A DNA stretch of 28,565 nucleotides from Rhizophagus sp. LPA8_4_AMF (taxonomy: Eukaryota > Glomeromycota > Glomeromycetes > Glomerales > Glomeraceae): the NCBI GenBank assembly GCA_021464525.1, contig JADRCO010000667.1:1-28565 (forward strand), in the 5' to 3' direction. Position 1 is the stretch's first letter, and the number at the start of each line of letters is the position of its first letter. The translations under genes and the position numbers were made by a program. This document shows positions 1-11,705 of this stretch, one piece after another. The notes beneath the pieces were generated by a model. That model was not told the origin of the DNA and did no database searches. It saw only the letters and a list, made by a program, of their open reading frames with translations.

Positions 1-1253
1 GTAGTGATAAAAAAATTTTCTGATAATTATAGTATTTTACTATTTTGAAACAAAAAAATAAATGTTTTTTCTTTTTTATTTAAATTAATTTCAAAATTCT
101 GATCTTTTTATTCATTAAAAAAAGGCAATATTATAAATTATTAACCATTTTATTATTTATTTACATTTTATACGTAAAGTTTTAGCATGAATACACTGCT
201 GCTATGTCTTATTTTAATTTGATATTATAATTTTAATTGTACTTTTAGTAATTCCTGATACTTCAGCAACTTGCTTGCGAAATATGAACATCAGATGACT
301 TATCCTCATAAAATTAATTTAAAAAATGTAATTGCAAACATTAATTATTATCATTTTTTTGTTATAATTTAGCAGTATTTAATATTATTTTAAGAAAGAA
401 AAAAGCACTGTATAAGAAAAATTTTTTAAAAATCAAGTACTTTTGGTTATTAATTATCAAATATATAAGTTTCAGACTGATATATTTAGTTACGCAATAT
501 TTATTCTTAATGCAAATCTTATCCTTTTTTAATGAGGTACCAATTTTTTTGCACCGGCCCATATCAGATATTGTATTTTTTAAAATTTAGAACTTATTTT
601 TTGCAATTAGTACTGGCCAAATACTGGTTAAATTATATATTATAACAATTAGAATTATTATAATAGCTACTTTACTAATTAAAATAAAATATGTATAAAA
701 ATTAACATATAAAATACCCTGCCAGTTATTAGTAAATTTGATAAAAATCCTTTCCATTTTCTTATTATTAATGGTAATCATTACCATATCAGTATTAGGG
801 TGAAATTGCTGATGAATTTTATTAAATTTTTTTTATATATATAAATTTTTACTATGTAAATACATTATAACCACATAATTACTAAGACATTATTTTAGTA
901 TCAATAAAAATCACGTCCAAAATTATTATTTTATTAATAATAAATTTTCTACATCTTTACTTTCTCCTTTCGCTAATATATATAGGTGCATGCCAGAAAA
1001 GAGACCAACCTGTTAAAAAATTTTTTTAATAATGGATGTCTGAATCAAATATTCAGTGTTATTATGTTATTTTTAACATACTGATATTTTTTAATAGTAA
1101 ATTATTATTGCATATGTCATTTAGATTAAATATCACACAGATTAATTTTTATGTAAAATATCTGTTGTTTACTATATTAATAAATAAGCTTATAGAATTT
1201 ATGGCAATATTTTTTTATATGGGACATGATCTTGAATGTCTGCATAATAACAC
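1..1253. other. gene-poor AT-rich stretch
   Basis: No gene is supported here. The sequence is strongly AT-rich with many homopolymer runs. Short open frames on both strands (such as 362-562 and 587-787 on the minus strand and 1036-1275 on the plus strand) encode low-complexity Ile/Lys/Asn/Phe-rich peptides with no recognisable motif and no splice context joining them into a longer model. They look like chance frames. Confidence 0.6.
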
Positions 1254-1321
1254 AGTTATTGGGTATGGTGGTTAAAATCTGCTTCACAGTTCGGTGATAT
1301 TTCAACTCCTACCCAATAACT
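1254..1321. repeat. 68-bp hairpin (short foldback)
   Basis: A perfect 12-bp inverted repeat, AGTTATTGGGTA at the left and TACCCAATAACT at the right, closes a 68-bp stretch. The stem continues inward imperfectly (GGTGGTTAAAAT opposite ATTTCAACTCC). It could be a miniature foldback element, a solo pair of transposon ends, or a precursor-like RNA hairpin. The sequence shows only the structure, and no flanking duplication is clear. Confidence 0.6.
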
Positions 1322-2846
1322 ATTATATATTGATTGATTGCTTATGCTAAAAAATTTGGGATTTCATCCTCTTCTAGCACCTCACACTATATAAAGAATA
1401 TCCACATTCTTTTGAATAACCATTTTTGATGATATTTCTAAATTGTTAAATAAACTAATCTTTCCGTCAATAGACCTCATAAGAATAAATAAATCAAGGA
1501 AATGACTGTACGTTAAATGCAACATCATATATAATTGAAGTTCTTTAATTTACAAAGAAAATCTAATTCAACAGCATAACAATGTCCTGCAGATTCCAGA
1601 AATGCTTTATTGACCTGTTATTCTTGTCACAAAAAAGAAAAAAACAATTAATTAATCACAATTCAAAAATGGTCAGTGATATTACAGAGTCGTTTACAGT
1701 ACATGAATTTACAGTCCAGTCCAAGCAATTTGCAAAGGGATCCATTGAACCGTTGTGATTATCATATAAAAAAATGTATACATTTACATTGAAATCCTTT
1801 TTCCACTTTCACACCATCCGTCCAACTTCAGAAGCTACAGCGTTGTCAAATTTTTATGCCTGGAGCTAGAAGTAAAAGAGAGTAATTTTTTGTTTTCCAG
1901 AAAGCTATGTATACAAAAAATAGCAATTCGCAAGAAAAAAAAATGCGTAAAGTAACATTTTGCTAATGAAAATACAGTACTATCCACTTTATCATTTTAT
2001 GATCAAAAAAAGATTTCTAACAATAATTTCTTTTCGTATAGTACGAATAGTAATTATAAAAACACTTGCCCGATTTGCAACTATTAGAGACTCCAACAAG
2101 CATGAACATTTCACACTTTATAAAATATATATTCACAATTGTTTGTGTAATGATTGTGATTTGATAATATTTCACATTGCTTGAGAGTTGTAATCACTGA
2201 AACTTTATTTCAAGGATCCAAGAATCGTATTTATATCACAAAAGATAAAGTGGATATCGATCAATACTTAAGGCTTTTCAAAAATCATCTCAGGAGTTTG
2301 TATCAAACAAGAGAAAATGAAAGTGGGTCCATGACTACCTTTATGGTATTTTCACGGCCATTTCAGTTAAAACTAAAAGTAAACCTACTAATATCGAAAT
2401 CTGATAATTAAGGAATGCAAATAATACCCAACAGTACAAACAATATAGATCATGTGACTGCGAAATATACGACTATATGAAAAAACATAAAAATATCAGT
2501 AAAAGTTTTCGTACATATAGTTTTATCGGGGTTAATTATATAATATGTTAATGAATATGGTGAATTTTGTGAAAATATTTGAAATTATAATGAACCAACT
2601 TCTACCAATACCAAGGTTTCTCTATATTATTCATGTACCAATATTATGCACATCATGTTTAATATAATTGAATTTTATTATAATTGCGTAAAATTATACA
2701 CTAAATCTGTGAAACACATGATTTTATAAAACTAATTAGTTATATTAATTTGATAAAATAATATTAGATTTAATATAAAGCTTATGAAAGTATAAAAAAA
2801 GTTTAATTAATATGATGGTCATTCTGGTTCGGATAATAATATTGTT
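1322..2846. other. intergenic stretch, one possible decayed coding fragment
   Basis: No intact gene is seen. On the plus strand, 2181-2411 is an open frame whose peptide has a less biased composition than its surroundings (for example NRIYITKDKVDIDQYLRL and later SRPFQLKLKVNLL). The frame just upstream, 1960-2184, contains NCLCNDCDLIIFHIA. These may be pieces of a decayed repeat-derived protein, but I recognise no family and there is no start or splice context. The coding interpretation is weak. Confidence 0.25.
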
Positions 2847-2912
2847 ATTGTACGGGCGCTTAATAATGATCTGATGTGGTACTTCGTGCACATCATACCA
2901 AGCCCGTACAAT
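2847..2912. repeat. 66-bp nested hairpin
   Basis: Perfect 11-bp outer arms, ATTGTACGGGC (2847-2857) and GCCCGTACAAT (2902-2912), enclose a second perfect 7-bp stem, TGATGTG (2872-2878) and CACATCA (2889-2895), with a 10-base loop. It is markedly more GC-rich than its surroundings. It lies just outside the left edge of duplication unit A. It is probably a miniature foldback element, and no coding content is present. Confidence 0.6.
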
Positions 2913-2929
2913 ATAACATACAATTATTT

Positions 2930-5032
2930 CACGGGTGCAGATCTTTTTGAAGGATGACAGATATTACACAAAAAATATTTTGATTTAAGTGGTTCTTTTG
3001 TTTGGAGAGATGCAGTATTATGAGAAACAACCTTATTTTGAAAATCAAAACAATAATTAATGAAAAAAAAGAAATTTTCATGTTAAAAAAAAAGGAATGT
3101 TGAGAACTGTTAAATCATTCGTTCTGTTTATAATTCAACCATTTCTATCGACATAAAGAGTTATTGTTGATATTATCTGTTATGGTTCATTTGACAATAA
3201 ATGACTAAAATATTAAGGGGGAAGCGGGAAGGGTTGATAATTATACATTACAATTGATCTGGACTTCCATTAAATTAATGAAACCGCGTACCATGTGTGA
3301 ATCTAGATTCGTATGTCATTGAAACAGCATTTCATGTGTGCTGATCTAGAATTTCTTGTCGAACTCGAATCTTTTCGAATACATTAATTGGTTTTATGAA
3401 ACGATGTACAATGTCGTACACCATTTAAGCATGACTATTTTTTTTTAAAAAAAAAGTGTTATCTCTTAGATAAACAATGAGATTATCAATAATTCCATAT
3501 GATATCCATAAACTGAACTGAACTGAGTCATTGTTACCGATTTTAGCTTTAAAAGAATTTATTATTTGTTACAAGAAAAAAACGATTGAATTAGCATTTA
3601 TTAAGGCCAAAGTCATTCAAGTCTAATGCTATTGACCTTCTGTTATTTATTTAGTAAGCCTCTAATACAACACCACATAACTTTTAGTGCTGATGATTGA
3701 ATTATTCTAATTGTAATTTTAACTTTATTTTTTTTGGTTCCTTACTTAATAACCTGGTCTGGTATTATTTATTATATTGATTTATATCTGTGCTTATTCT
3801 GTATATTCGGTATATGCTTTTATTGGTAATACACGTAATAATTATTCATCATTTAGATGACCTGCTGATACAAAGTGTATCAGTTTCTAAACTTCTTAAA
3901 ATTAATGAAGAATTTGTGTTCAACTCGTTGTATCACAATGAATTATTAATTATATAGTATTTTTATTTGTTTTTCTTTAGTCCAATGGTTTCGACGTTCT
4001 TTTTTTTAGGTTCTGGAACGAGATACAGTATATTGTATATTGTTTTGAGAAGGGCAGGAAGTTTTTTGTAAATTAAAAACAAATAATACAAATATGTAAT
4101 TATTTTATGAATAATGAGTATAGCTGACATGTTGTTTCCTAAATTATAATATCATTTATGAATAAAAATGTGATAATATTTACAATTTGAATGAAATTCG
4201 GTTATGTTGTTATCCAACGCGTCTACAATTGTCGATCATGTCTTATAATTATATTAATATTTCCAACATATACAAAAGTTTTTTCCGTTACTAATGTGAT
4301 ATATAACTTGTTTGCGAAGTTGAATCGCTTCTTTTGATTTATATAAATATTATTATTATTATTTTCTTTCTTTTTTTCTTTTTTTATTCGAATCTGTAAT
4401 TCTAGACTCTGATACAAATGCCGAAAAGAATTTTGTTTTTTTAAGTAACGGATGATCTTAAACTTGGTACTCCCTCTTAAAAGAACCAATTAAATTCCAA
4501 AAAATAAAGCTTAAAAACTTTTGATTTTTGCAAATAATTCAGATTTCTCAAGAAAATTAAGCTTTAATAATTTCATAGAATTATGAAATATAAGTAATAT
4601 AAGTCAAATAAAAATAAGGTTATGAATAAGCTTGTAAGGAAAGCTTTTTTCTTTACGTTCCCAAGCTTAAATTATAAGCAATCATAAGTCTTAAAATATA
4701 TAAAACAAAAAAAACACATTTATGACTATCCAATGCATTAACAAAAGAAAGAAACCTGTTTTTTTTTTCATAAAAGTTTCTTTCAAAAGTAAATTCCTTT
4801 TTTCATTCTAGTTTACGTTTATTCATATTCAAAACACGTTCGAATACGCGAATACGCGAATACTTTTTATGCTTAAATCTTAAAATTCTTAAATTTTATT
4901 ATCTTAACTTATTATGTTGTTATGTTCTTAAATTTTTTCTTATAATAAAGTGATACAAAACAAATTATAATCTTAATTTCATAGTCTTATATATTAATAT
5001 CATCATGTATATAACCTTCGTTTTTAAAGTTC
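2930..5032. other. 3' flank of HMG gene A, non-coding
   Basis: No gene is supported. The stretch lies downstream of HMG gene A and matches the flank of HMG gene B in patches. The strongest is a 28-base identical run at 4501-4528 in A and 11392-11419 in B, beginning AAAATAAAGCTTAAAAAC. A minus-strand open frame at 4223-4489 is dominated by Lys/Asn runs and has no intact counterpart in unit B, so it is not called. A T9A9 tract sits at 3438-3455. Confidence 0.6.
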
Positions 5033-5854
5033 TTAAAGATAATAAGCTAATTCTGAGAAAAGATCTCTCATAATTTCTCGTTCCTCCGATCTTGTTAGTT
5101 TACAGACGAGCACCTTAGTTGGAGCTGGGGCTGCCGTGACTTCTTCCGCATTTTTAATTTGTGACTCTTCGATACTGTTTTCTTCGGTGACATGGTTGTC
5201 ATTATTGCCTATTAATTAAAAATTATCTTTAGCGACATAAATGGTTTTATACATGCATAAGTTAATATACTCACAGGAATCAGAAACCAGCGGCGTAAAA
5301 AATTCGATAATTAACCGTCCTCTCCTCCATTCTAAACTCGTCTTATTGTAAAGATCTGTGAATATATCCTTTAGAGTAGGATCATTTACTTTCACCCACT
5401 TCCAAAGGGATGATGATATTTTCGAGACTTCATTCCTTTCATATCTGAAATGAAGTTCATGCAGAGCTTTTTGAACAGGACCCCTAAAGATTAGGAATAC
5501 TGTGGGTGGTTTACGAGAGTTTTGCTGTATTCAAAAAAAAAAAAAAAAATTTGTTAGCAATACAATTTGATCGACAAAATTATTTTCAAATTAAGCTAGT
5601 TTGGATAATTCAATCCGTTTTGAAAAATAGTTTCGTTCATAGCACTATTTATTGTTTTCTTGATCAATTGACGTAGAAAAGTACTTGTTTAGCAATTTAA
5701 ATACCTTGCAAGTCTTGAGAATTTCTTTTGGAGAGGGAATAATAAATTCGGTAATATTATCGTACCCCAAAAGCCCGAATGTGTACTGCCCCGTCGCAAT
5801 ACGAAAGAGGGTAGCTATAGGTAGAAGTTGAGAACTTGGAGATCTTGATGCCAT
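5033..5854 (-). CDS. divergent HMG-box protein, MATA-HMG-like (copy A)
   Basis: Three exons on the minus strand: 5705-5854, 5275-5524 and 5033-5208, with GT-AG introns of 180 bp (phase 0) and 66 bp (phase 1). The product is 191 aa, starting MASRSPSSQLL. Residues about 54-118 form a divergent HMG box: RKPPTVFLIFR is the helix-1 start, RNEVSKISSSLWK is the helix-2 signature ending in the conserved Trp, and a third helix runs to EWRR. A leader FIIPSPKEIL precedes it, as in MATA-HMG proteins. HMG boxes bind DNA in the minor groove, so a nuclear transcription-factor role is likely. The tail, residues 165-191 (KVLVCKLTRSEEREIMRDLF onward), is shared with copy B and unknown to me. TATAACT lies about 30 bp upstream of the ATG. 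Expansion of MATA-HMG genes is known in arbuscular mycorrhizal fungi; a mating role is not shown here. Confidence 0.8.
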
Positions 5855-8638
5855 TTATTTTAAGGCAGAAAGTAGAATGGAGTTATAGGAGAATGGAGGA
5901 GACGGGAGGTTTAGTACAATTTTTTTCCTTTGGAGGAATTTAACTCAAAAAAGTGAGTGAGGAAATTTCGATTCTTTTTATAATTAAAAAAAACAAAGTC
6001 ATTAAATATTATTATAATAACATAACTTTTACTCTTTTAAATTAATACTATCTTTTGGTTTTGGGACGGATGATTTAATTTAATCGGAGTTTGACACTTT
6101 GTTGACATATTGGACACAGAGTCTGAAAGCAAATTTGATCACAAAATGAAATATAATCAATTTCTTTATGAATAAGGTACGACATTTCCGTATAAAATTT
6201 TTTTTTTATAATATAAAGTTTGTTTACTGTGCCTTGATTCAACGCGCAAAAACGTATTACGTAATATTTATTCCAATAATTTCAATACATTATTCTAGGC
6301 TTTAATTATAAATTGTATGTTTGAATGGAGTATATGTAAAAGTAAAATTGAATAAAGTAAAGAGGAAAGAAGAATATTTATTTATTTATTATATATATAG
6401 TTCTATATATTATTATATAACATATAACAAATATAGATGATCACCATTTTTTATCAAATCATAGCACGCGCTTCCAGAAAGAAAAATAAAGAATATAAAA
6501 AGGAAATATCCATCGCTGTCGACTTGTCATTATAAGTTAAAAAAGGTAATTACATAATTAGTCGCGTATTACTACTTAACTTAAGTTACTCAGATGATCT
6601 AATTTTTTCGTAATTTATAGATGATTTGACTTGATTTTTAAATTTGGTTGGACAAGGAATTAAAGATTTGAACTTTCAAATTTGAGTTATAAATAAAAAA
6701 CTGACGGAATAAAGTAAATATTATAACTGGAATACTATATAAAGAAAGTGGCTTACGGAATTTATAAATCATTAGAAAGTGTTACCTTACATATATCAAA
6801 GGGCCTTTTAATGATATTAGGAAAACTTATAATAAAATTTTCCGGAAAAAAAAATTATATAAATAAATTTAAATAATATTTATAAGGATCTAATCGTTTT
6901 CTTATTATTATTCTTTGACAAAGGACTAAAAAAAGGAAAGAGTTTGAATGCCAATATTTAAAACATTTTTGAAATGTTGATCAAAGTTTCAATGAATTTA
7001 TTTGTGATGCAATGTAATGTAACATCGCATCTTCAGGGAGTTTTTTCTTGTAGAATAGATAATTTCCGGAGTATATTCCGAGTAAACCTAAATTTAATTT
7101 CGAATTTTTTGAATATTTTTTTTTTTTAATATTTAAATTTTGTTTCATTGGCATATGGTATTTAAGGAACAATACATATTTTATTCCTTATAAAATCCTC
7201 AAAAATTCTCTGAAATTTAGTAAAATCGGAATCCTCAATCCGCTTGTCTATCAATATTTGTAATTGACGCAAGGAGACTTTGTATCACTCTAAGATCCAA
7301 ATATTTAATATTTCCAAATATGTGAGTAACAAAAGTAACAAAAGTACAATAATAATAATGATGATGGGTTTTCGAACACCATTCGTGTCGAACGATAGAC
7401 AAAGGAAACAAAATTGCGTTTAGCCACACCATTATAATTTCTTATGCATACTCTCATTGTTAAATTTGGAGCAATAACAATTTGTTTAAATTCTTTTCTT
7501 TAAAATGAAAAGTCAAATATGATGTAACAATAAATAATTTCAATTTCAATTCGTAAATGTTATATATAAGGTATGGGGTATGGTATCATTGTTTGAAAGC
7601 GTTTACGGTTAATGATAATAGTAACTAACCTAATTTGGATAAATACGCTTTTTATATATTCTCCTGTAAAATGATGGCAAAAAAAAATATTCGTCTCATT
7701 TTAGAGTCCTTAAGATATTGAATGCAAAATGTACGGTTAAGGGAGTGGCAAATTTTGCTAATATATTTTCCATGCATAATCGAATAGTCGATGTTTATAA
7801 TAAAAAATCTACTTGTGCAATGAGGATATGTCACACATTAAACACAAAATGATCTTAAAAAAAATTTTTATTTAGCGAAATCATTTTTACTTTTTGTGTA
7901 GCGAACAAACATTGCTTCACCATGTGCATAAATCTCTTTTTTTTTGAAAATAAAAGTGAAAAGATTCCTCATTTTTTCTTTGATTGCCGGATCTTTAATA
8001 AGCACATTAAGGCATAAGTTGAATTATCTAGCCATTTTAATATCTAAATTACATATCACGTGTACGGGAAACCTGCTATTGTAGATATATTTAGCATAAG
8101 TAGTTCATTAACATTCATATTTAGTTTAAAAAGCTAATAAGGATAACTGCCGTTGTATAAATCACCTGATCTTATAAGGATCAACGTAATATTATATGTT
8201 AGCGAGTCTTCATGTTATACTTATATTGTACATAAAAGCATGATATGCAATTTTATTTTTCATTTTATAATATTATTGCACTCTATCTTTAAAATAAATG
8301 CAAGATACATTAGCCTTGTTCCTTTCCGGTCGGTTGCATTTTTCGGTCGGAGGTTTGTTTATTTTAATTTGTTTGTTTTTGGTGCAACGCATGAAATATC
8401 CCTAACTTTTGACCCATAAAATTTTGGGGTTTCATCATTAGAATGGTTTTAATTTGTATATGACCGAAATGAACGGGATATTATAATCAATTGATTTTAA
8501 CGCTACTCTCCTACTAATGCATTTACGTTATTCAGTTCTAATTAGAAGCAAAGTTAGATTAATAAAAATAATAAGTGAAATTTGTTTAAATATCAATAAT
8601 AAAACATCTTTTATTAATCCTAGGTAGTTACAATCATT
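5855..8638. other. 5' flank of HMG gene A, conserved in blocks with unit B
   Basis: No gene is supported. About 2.7 kb upstream of HMG gene A aligns intermittently with the region upstream of HMG gene B, but no reading frame is preserved in both copies. Minus-strand frames at 6981-7172, 7235-7432 and 7652-7834, and the plus-strand frame 8153-8419, have no matching open frame in unit B. Promoter-proximal similarity begins near 5941 (12681 in B), about 90 bp upstream of the start codon in A and 210 bp in B. Copy B carries roughly 100 bp of extra DNA in between. Confidence 0.6.
7008..7081. promoter_or_regulatory. conserved non-coding block upstream of HMG gene A
   Basis: Two nearly identical strings shared with unit B sit in otherwise diverged sequence. 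The first is GATGCAATGTAATGTAA followed by ATCGCATC, itself bounded by the inverted pentamers GATGC and GCATC. The second is AGATAATTTCCGGA followed by a degenerate step and TTCCGAG. They lie about 1.2 kb upstream of the HMG start, at similar spacing in both copies. This may be a shared regulatory element or part of an older repeat; no factor is identified. Confidence 0.35.
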
Positions 8639-8860
8639 ATGCAAGGTAATTTTCTTATAAAATTTATATATGCCTTTTTCTTTGAACGAAATACATTAAT
8701 TGATCTGCGTGAATTTTTGTGTAATAGTTCATATGGCTTAGAAGGAGAAAGATTACCAGCATTTTTAATTTCTTTTCATTATTTATTACATGTAATAAAC
8801 TCAACTGAAGACTTTGGCCCTTGTCGTGAATTTTGGCAGTTTCCGATGGAGAAGTTGTAA
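8639..8860 (+). pseudogene. CACTA-type (Tnp2/DUF4218-like) transposase remnant
   Basis: A 73-residue open fragment contains LPAFLISFHYLLHVINSTED followed by FGPCREFWQFPMEKL. The pattern of a helical 'F-H-Y-L-L-H' segment, then 'GP', then 'W-QFP-E-L', resembles the DUF4218-like region after the catalytic part of Tnp2/CACTA transposases. Upstream and downstream domains are absent in all nearby frames, so this is an isolated piece of a DNA transposon. It has no counterpart in unit B, so it probably arrived after the duplication or was deleted from B. Family assignment is from memory of the motif. Confidence 0.5.
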
Positions 8861-9313
8861 ATGTCAGTTTGTCCTAATAAAATTCAGAACGATATAAAAA
8901 AGGCAAGTTAATGCTAGTCTTGTTGTGTCACATTCATATTTCATAATTAATTATTCTTTATGTTATGAATGAAAGAACTAAAGAAGTGTAATTTAAATCA
9001 TGTTAATGTCCAACTCATTTTCATTGAGTGCAAAATAGAAAAAAAATTGGAGAAGGATGAATATGATATGAATATGATCGTAAAACCACTTTGCAAGTAG
9101 TGCTCCATCATGTATTGTCATCAGCAGAACGGTACAGCTAATTTATTTACTTTCTGCGAGATATTTTTCGACTTCAGTTTATAATGTACGTAACAATTAA
9201 AATATCAATAATTAATTTATGCATTGATTTAATATTTCTTCTGAGGATTTTAGTGTTGAATGGCATAATAGTGTGACGTATTCCTGTAAAGTTGTAATTT
9301 TTTGCCGTAATAG
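8861..9313. other. non-coding right end of unit A
   Basis: No gene is seen. Part of this may be further decayed transposon sequence continuing from 8860, but no motif can be read. The right-hand similarity to unit B resumes around 9130-9250 (15590-15720 in B). Confidence 0.45.
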
Positions 9314-9360
9314 GTGTAACGGTCAAAATGGGTGTAATGTCCGAAATGGGTGTAAGGTGG
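9314..9360. repeat. 18-bp tandem repeat, about 2.6 copies
   Basis: Units GTGTAACGGTCAAAATGG (9314-9331), GTGTAATGTCCGAAATGG (9332-9349) and a partial GTGTAAGGTGG (9350-9360) follow head to tail. The patch is GC-richer than its surroundings and has no evident coding role. Confidence 0.7.
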
Positions 9361-10411
9361 TGGATAGTCTGCCATTATATTCTGTATATTAAGAGCGTTA
9401 TTTGTAATGTTAAGAGCTGAAAATTCCAATTTTGTATCTAATTCTGCAAATTTTGGACTTGGATTTGCGAATTTCTATATTGACCTTTCCAATTCTGAGT
9501 CTTCTTCAACGTTCCGCATCATGAAATATTTGATAAATACCAATCGTATATTAGATAAGTTCTTTTATTTGGACTACAATTTTGTCCGATTTCTACTAGT
9601 CTAATTTGGCAAGAACTAAATTTTTGGTATAATGATAGTCGGTAAATTGATTAATTTAATTAATAGTTAAAGTTGTAACATGCACAGTAACTGTGATTTG
9701 AAATACAACTTACGGCATAATCAATAATACGGCGTTTCGTAATTTTGAGCCGTAAACCGAAATTACTAGGGCTGTAACCCAGGTGGTAACCTGAAATGCC
9801 GTGATTATTAATTACTAACGGCTACTAACTTTAGATGATTCCGAGTACCAATTCAATTGAAAATTAAAATGGGTTCGTTTGGGAGATTTTTGATAGATAT
9901 TAAGAGTTCATTTAGGATATGCATAATGTATACATATATTGCAGATAATCCAGAGCGTTAGCGAAGGACATTTTACTGCATTGCATTGTGGTAACCCATG
10001 CAATTTTCCTTCCTTTCATCCACTAACGTCATCACATATTAGCCCTTGCTTTTTCCTTTTTTGATTATACCTACTTTTTACTTTTTTTGTAACACTGATG
10101 ATTTTTGTATTTTATTTGGTGGTTATAATTTTTTTAGATATTGAGCAAATAAATGCGACGGACTTTTACGGTTTCCGTTTTCCTAGAAAATCAATATTTC
10201 AGTAATTTAATATTGCAATAAATAATTCAAGAGAGTCAGAAGAAGTACAAGTTATGCACAAATTTATAAGCAAAACTCTTAACAATATTTGTATACGATC
10301 TATTATCTTGCATCTGGATTCATATTATTCTCATTGGCTTTATGGCCTCCTTTTTGATTTATATTGTGAAATTTTTTTAAATTATAAAGAAGCAGCCCCT
10401 ACCAATGATTT
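9361..10411. other. spacer between duplication units, no gene seen
   Basis: Single-copy spacer. The plus-strand frame 9407-9604 has no recognisable motif. The frame starting at 10254 (101 codons, running into unit B) encodes an aromatic-rich peptide with no family match, and only its non-coding 3' part has a counterpart in unit A. A small motif, GACGG to CCGTTTTC near 10157-10181, contains ACGG and CCGT half-sites. Confidence 0.4.
9712..9832. repeat. imperfect inverted repeat rich in ACGGC/GCCGT
   Basis: The core arms are CAATAATACGGCGTTTC (9722-9738) and GAAATGCCGTGATTATTA (9793-9810), which pair with few mismatches. Five ACGGC or GCCGT pentamers occur within 121 bp. It is probably a degraded miniature inverted-repeat element. 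A target-site duplication is not evident. Confidence 0.5.
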
Positions 10412-11705
10412 CAATTTTCCATGCGGATCTTTCCATGCAGATTTTTCGAAAATAATTAAATTGCGATATGAATGGTTCTTTTGTTATCGCAAACAATTGA
10501 AAATTTGTAAAGGTAAAAGCATTTTGAGTTACAATCAATGTTTCTTATATTATAGATAATTGTTGAGTTATTCGTTCTTTTTAATTAATAAAAAAATTAT
10601 TATTTCAATTATTTTTGTCGACATAAAGAGTTATTGTATTTGTTGATATAATTCTGTTACGACACTAATTGGGTAAATTATTAAGGGGAAAAACGGCAAA
10701 GGTTTGATATATATGTAAATGGACTTGGACTTCCATTAAATTAAATGAACTACAGATAATATGCGTAAAGTCTGAGAGATTGAGTTGATACAATAGCTCA
10801 GAGGATCTTGATTGGTTTACAGAAGGGATGTACAGCATGTCAAAAAAAAAAATTGATAAACAATGCCGATTGTTAATAGCATAAGAGATATTCACGAAAC
10901 GGAATTCATTGTTACTCGTACGTTTTTAGTTGAAAAATTCATTCAAATTTAATACTGAATATAAAATTATTTTTTGTTCCTTTTTATAATCTGTCTTGCA
11001 TTTATGCTACCATATTTATTTAAATTATATAAATCCGTACTTATTTCGGTATGTGCTATTATTGATTTATTGTATATATGATTCTTCAATTTATTGTATA
11101 ACAAATAGTTATTAATCGAATTCTTTAGATCAAATTTTACTTGATTTTTACTTCTGGAGTGGGACTAATGAGGGAGAAGAGGTTACACTATTAAGTTAAA
11201 TTGCTTTTGATTTATAAATATTATTTTTTTTTTCTTTTATTTCTTATAAATTTTCGATGCTATAATCTGAAAAAAAATAATACAATTGCTGAAAATAGGA
11301 CTTAAAAAGGCTATTTTAATTAACGGTAATAAATTTACGTCTTTCGTACTCATTCTCCAAGACACAAAACCCAATATCCAATTAGATCCCAAAAATAAAG
11401 CTTAAAAACTTTTGATTTTCGCCATAATTTTATTTTTCGAAGAAAATTAAGCCATAATAATTCATAAATTATATTAAGTTTGTAAAGAAGGCAACGAAAG
11501 CTTTCTTTTTTATGCTTACAAGTTTAAATTATAAACAATAATATGTGATGAAATATATATATATATAAAAAACATACTATCCAATACTTAAAAAAAAAAG
11601 ATACTTATGTTTCATAGAAGTCTTACTGTAATAAAACTATCCCATAATTTCTTAAATTTTATCTTAATTCTTTGTTTTTTTTATGATGCAATACACATGA
11701 TGGTT
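10412..11705. other. 3' flank of HMG gene B, non-coding
   Basis: No gene is supported. It corresponds to 2930-5032 in unit A but is about 800 bp shorter. It includes the 28-base identical run at 11392-11419. The minus-strand frame 10665-10895 has no intact counterpart in unit A and is not called. Confidence 0.6.

Larger units (their letters stand above)
2920..9250. repeat. segmental tandem duplication, unit A
   Basis: This segment aligns in order and orientation with 10412-15720. Anchors include the block ending in GACTTCCATTAAATTAA near 3265 and 10728, the HMG gene, the promoter-proximal block CGATTCTTTTTATAATTA near 5969 and 12709, the GATGCAATGTAATGTAA block at 7008 and 13717, and a final similarity near 9160 and 15615 (TGCGAGATATT). 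The offset shrinks from about 7.5 kb at the left to about 6.5 kb at the right, so the copies differ by many indels and unit A is about 1 kb longer. Edges are approximate because similarity fades gradually. The divergence indicates an old event. Confidence 0.8.

Noticed and set aside
362-787. Two minus-strand open frames (66 codons each)
   Set aside because: Low-complexity Ile/Lys/Asn/Phe peptides in AT-rich DNA, with no motif or splice context.
4223-4489. Minus-strand frame of 88 codons in the 3' flank of HMG gene A
   Set aside because: Dominated by Lys and Asn runs from T-rich repeats; the aligned part of unit B has no open frame, so it is not a conserved gene.
7235-7834. Minus-strand frames upstream of HMG gene A that fall in regions aligning with unit B
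   Set aside because: The DNA aligns between units but the reading frames do not survive in B, so the conservation is not protein-coding.
10254-10559. Plus-strand frame of 101 codons
   Set aside because: No family resemblance; its 3' half lies in duplicated non-coding flank where unit A has no matching frame. Could be a decayed fragment, but not supported.
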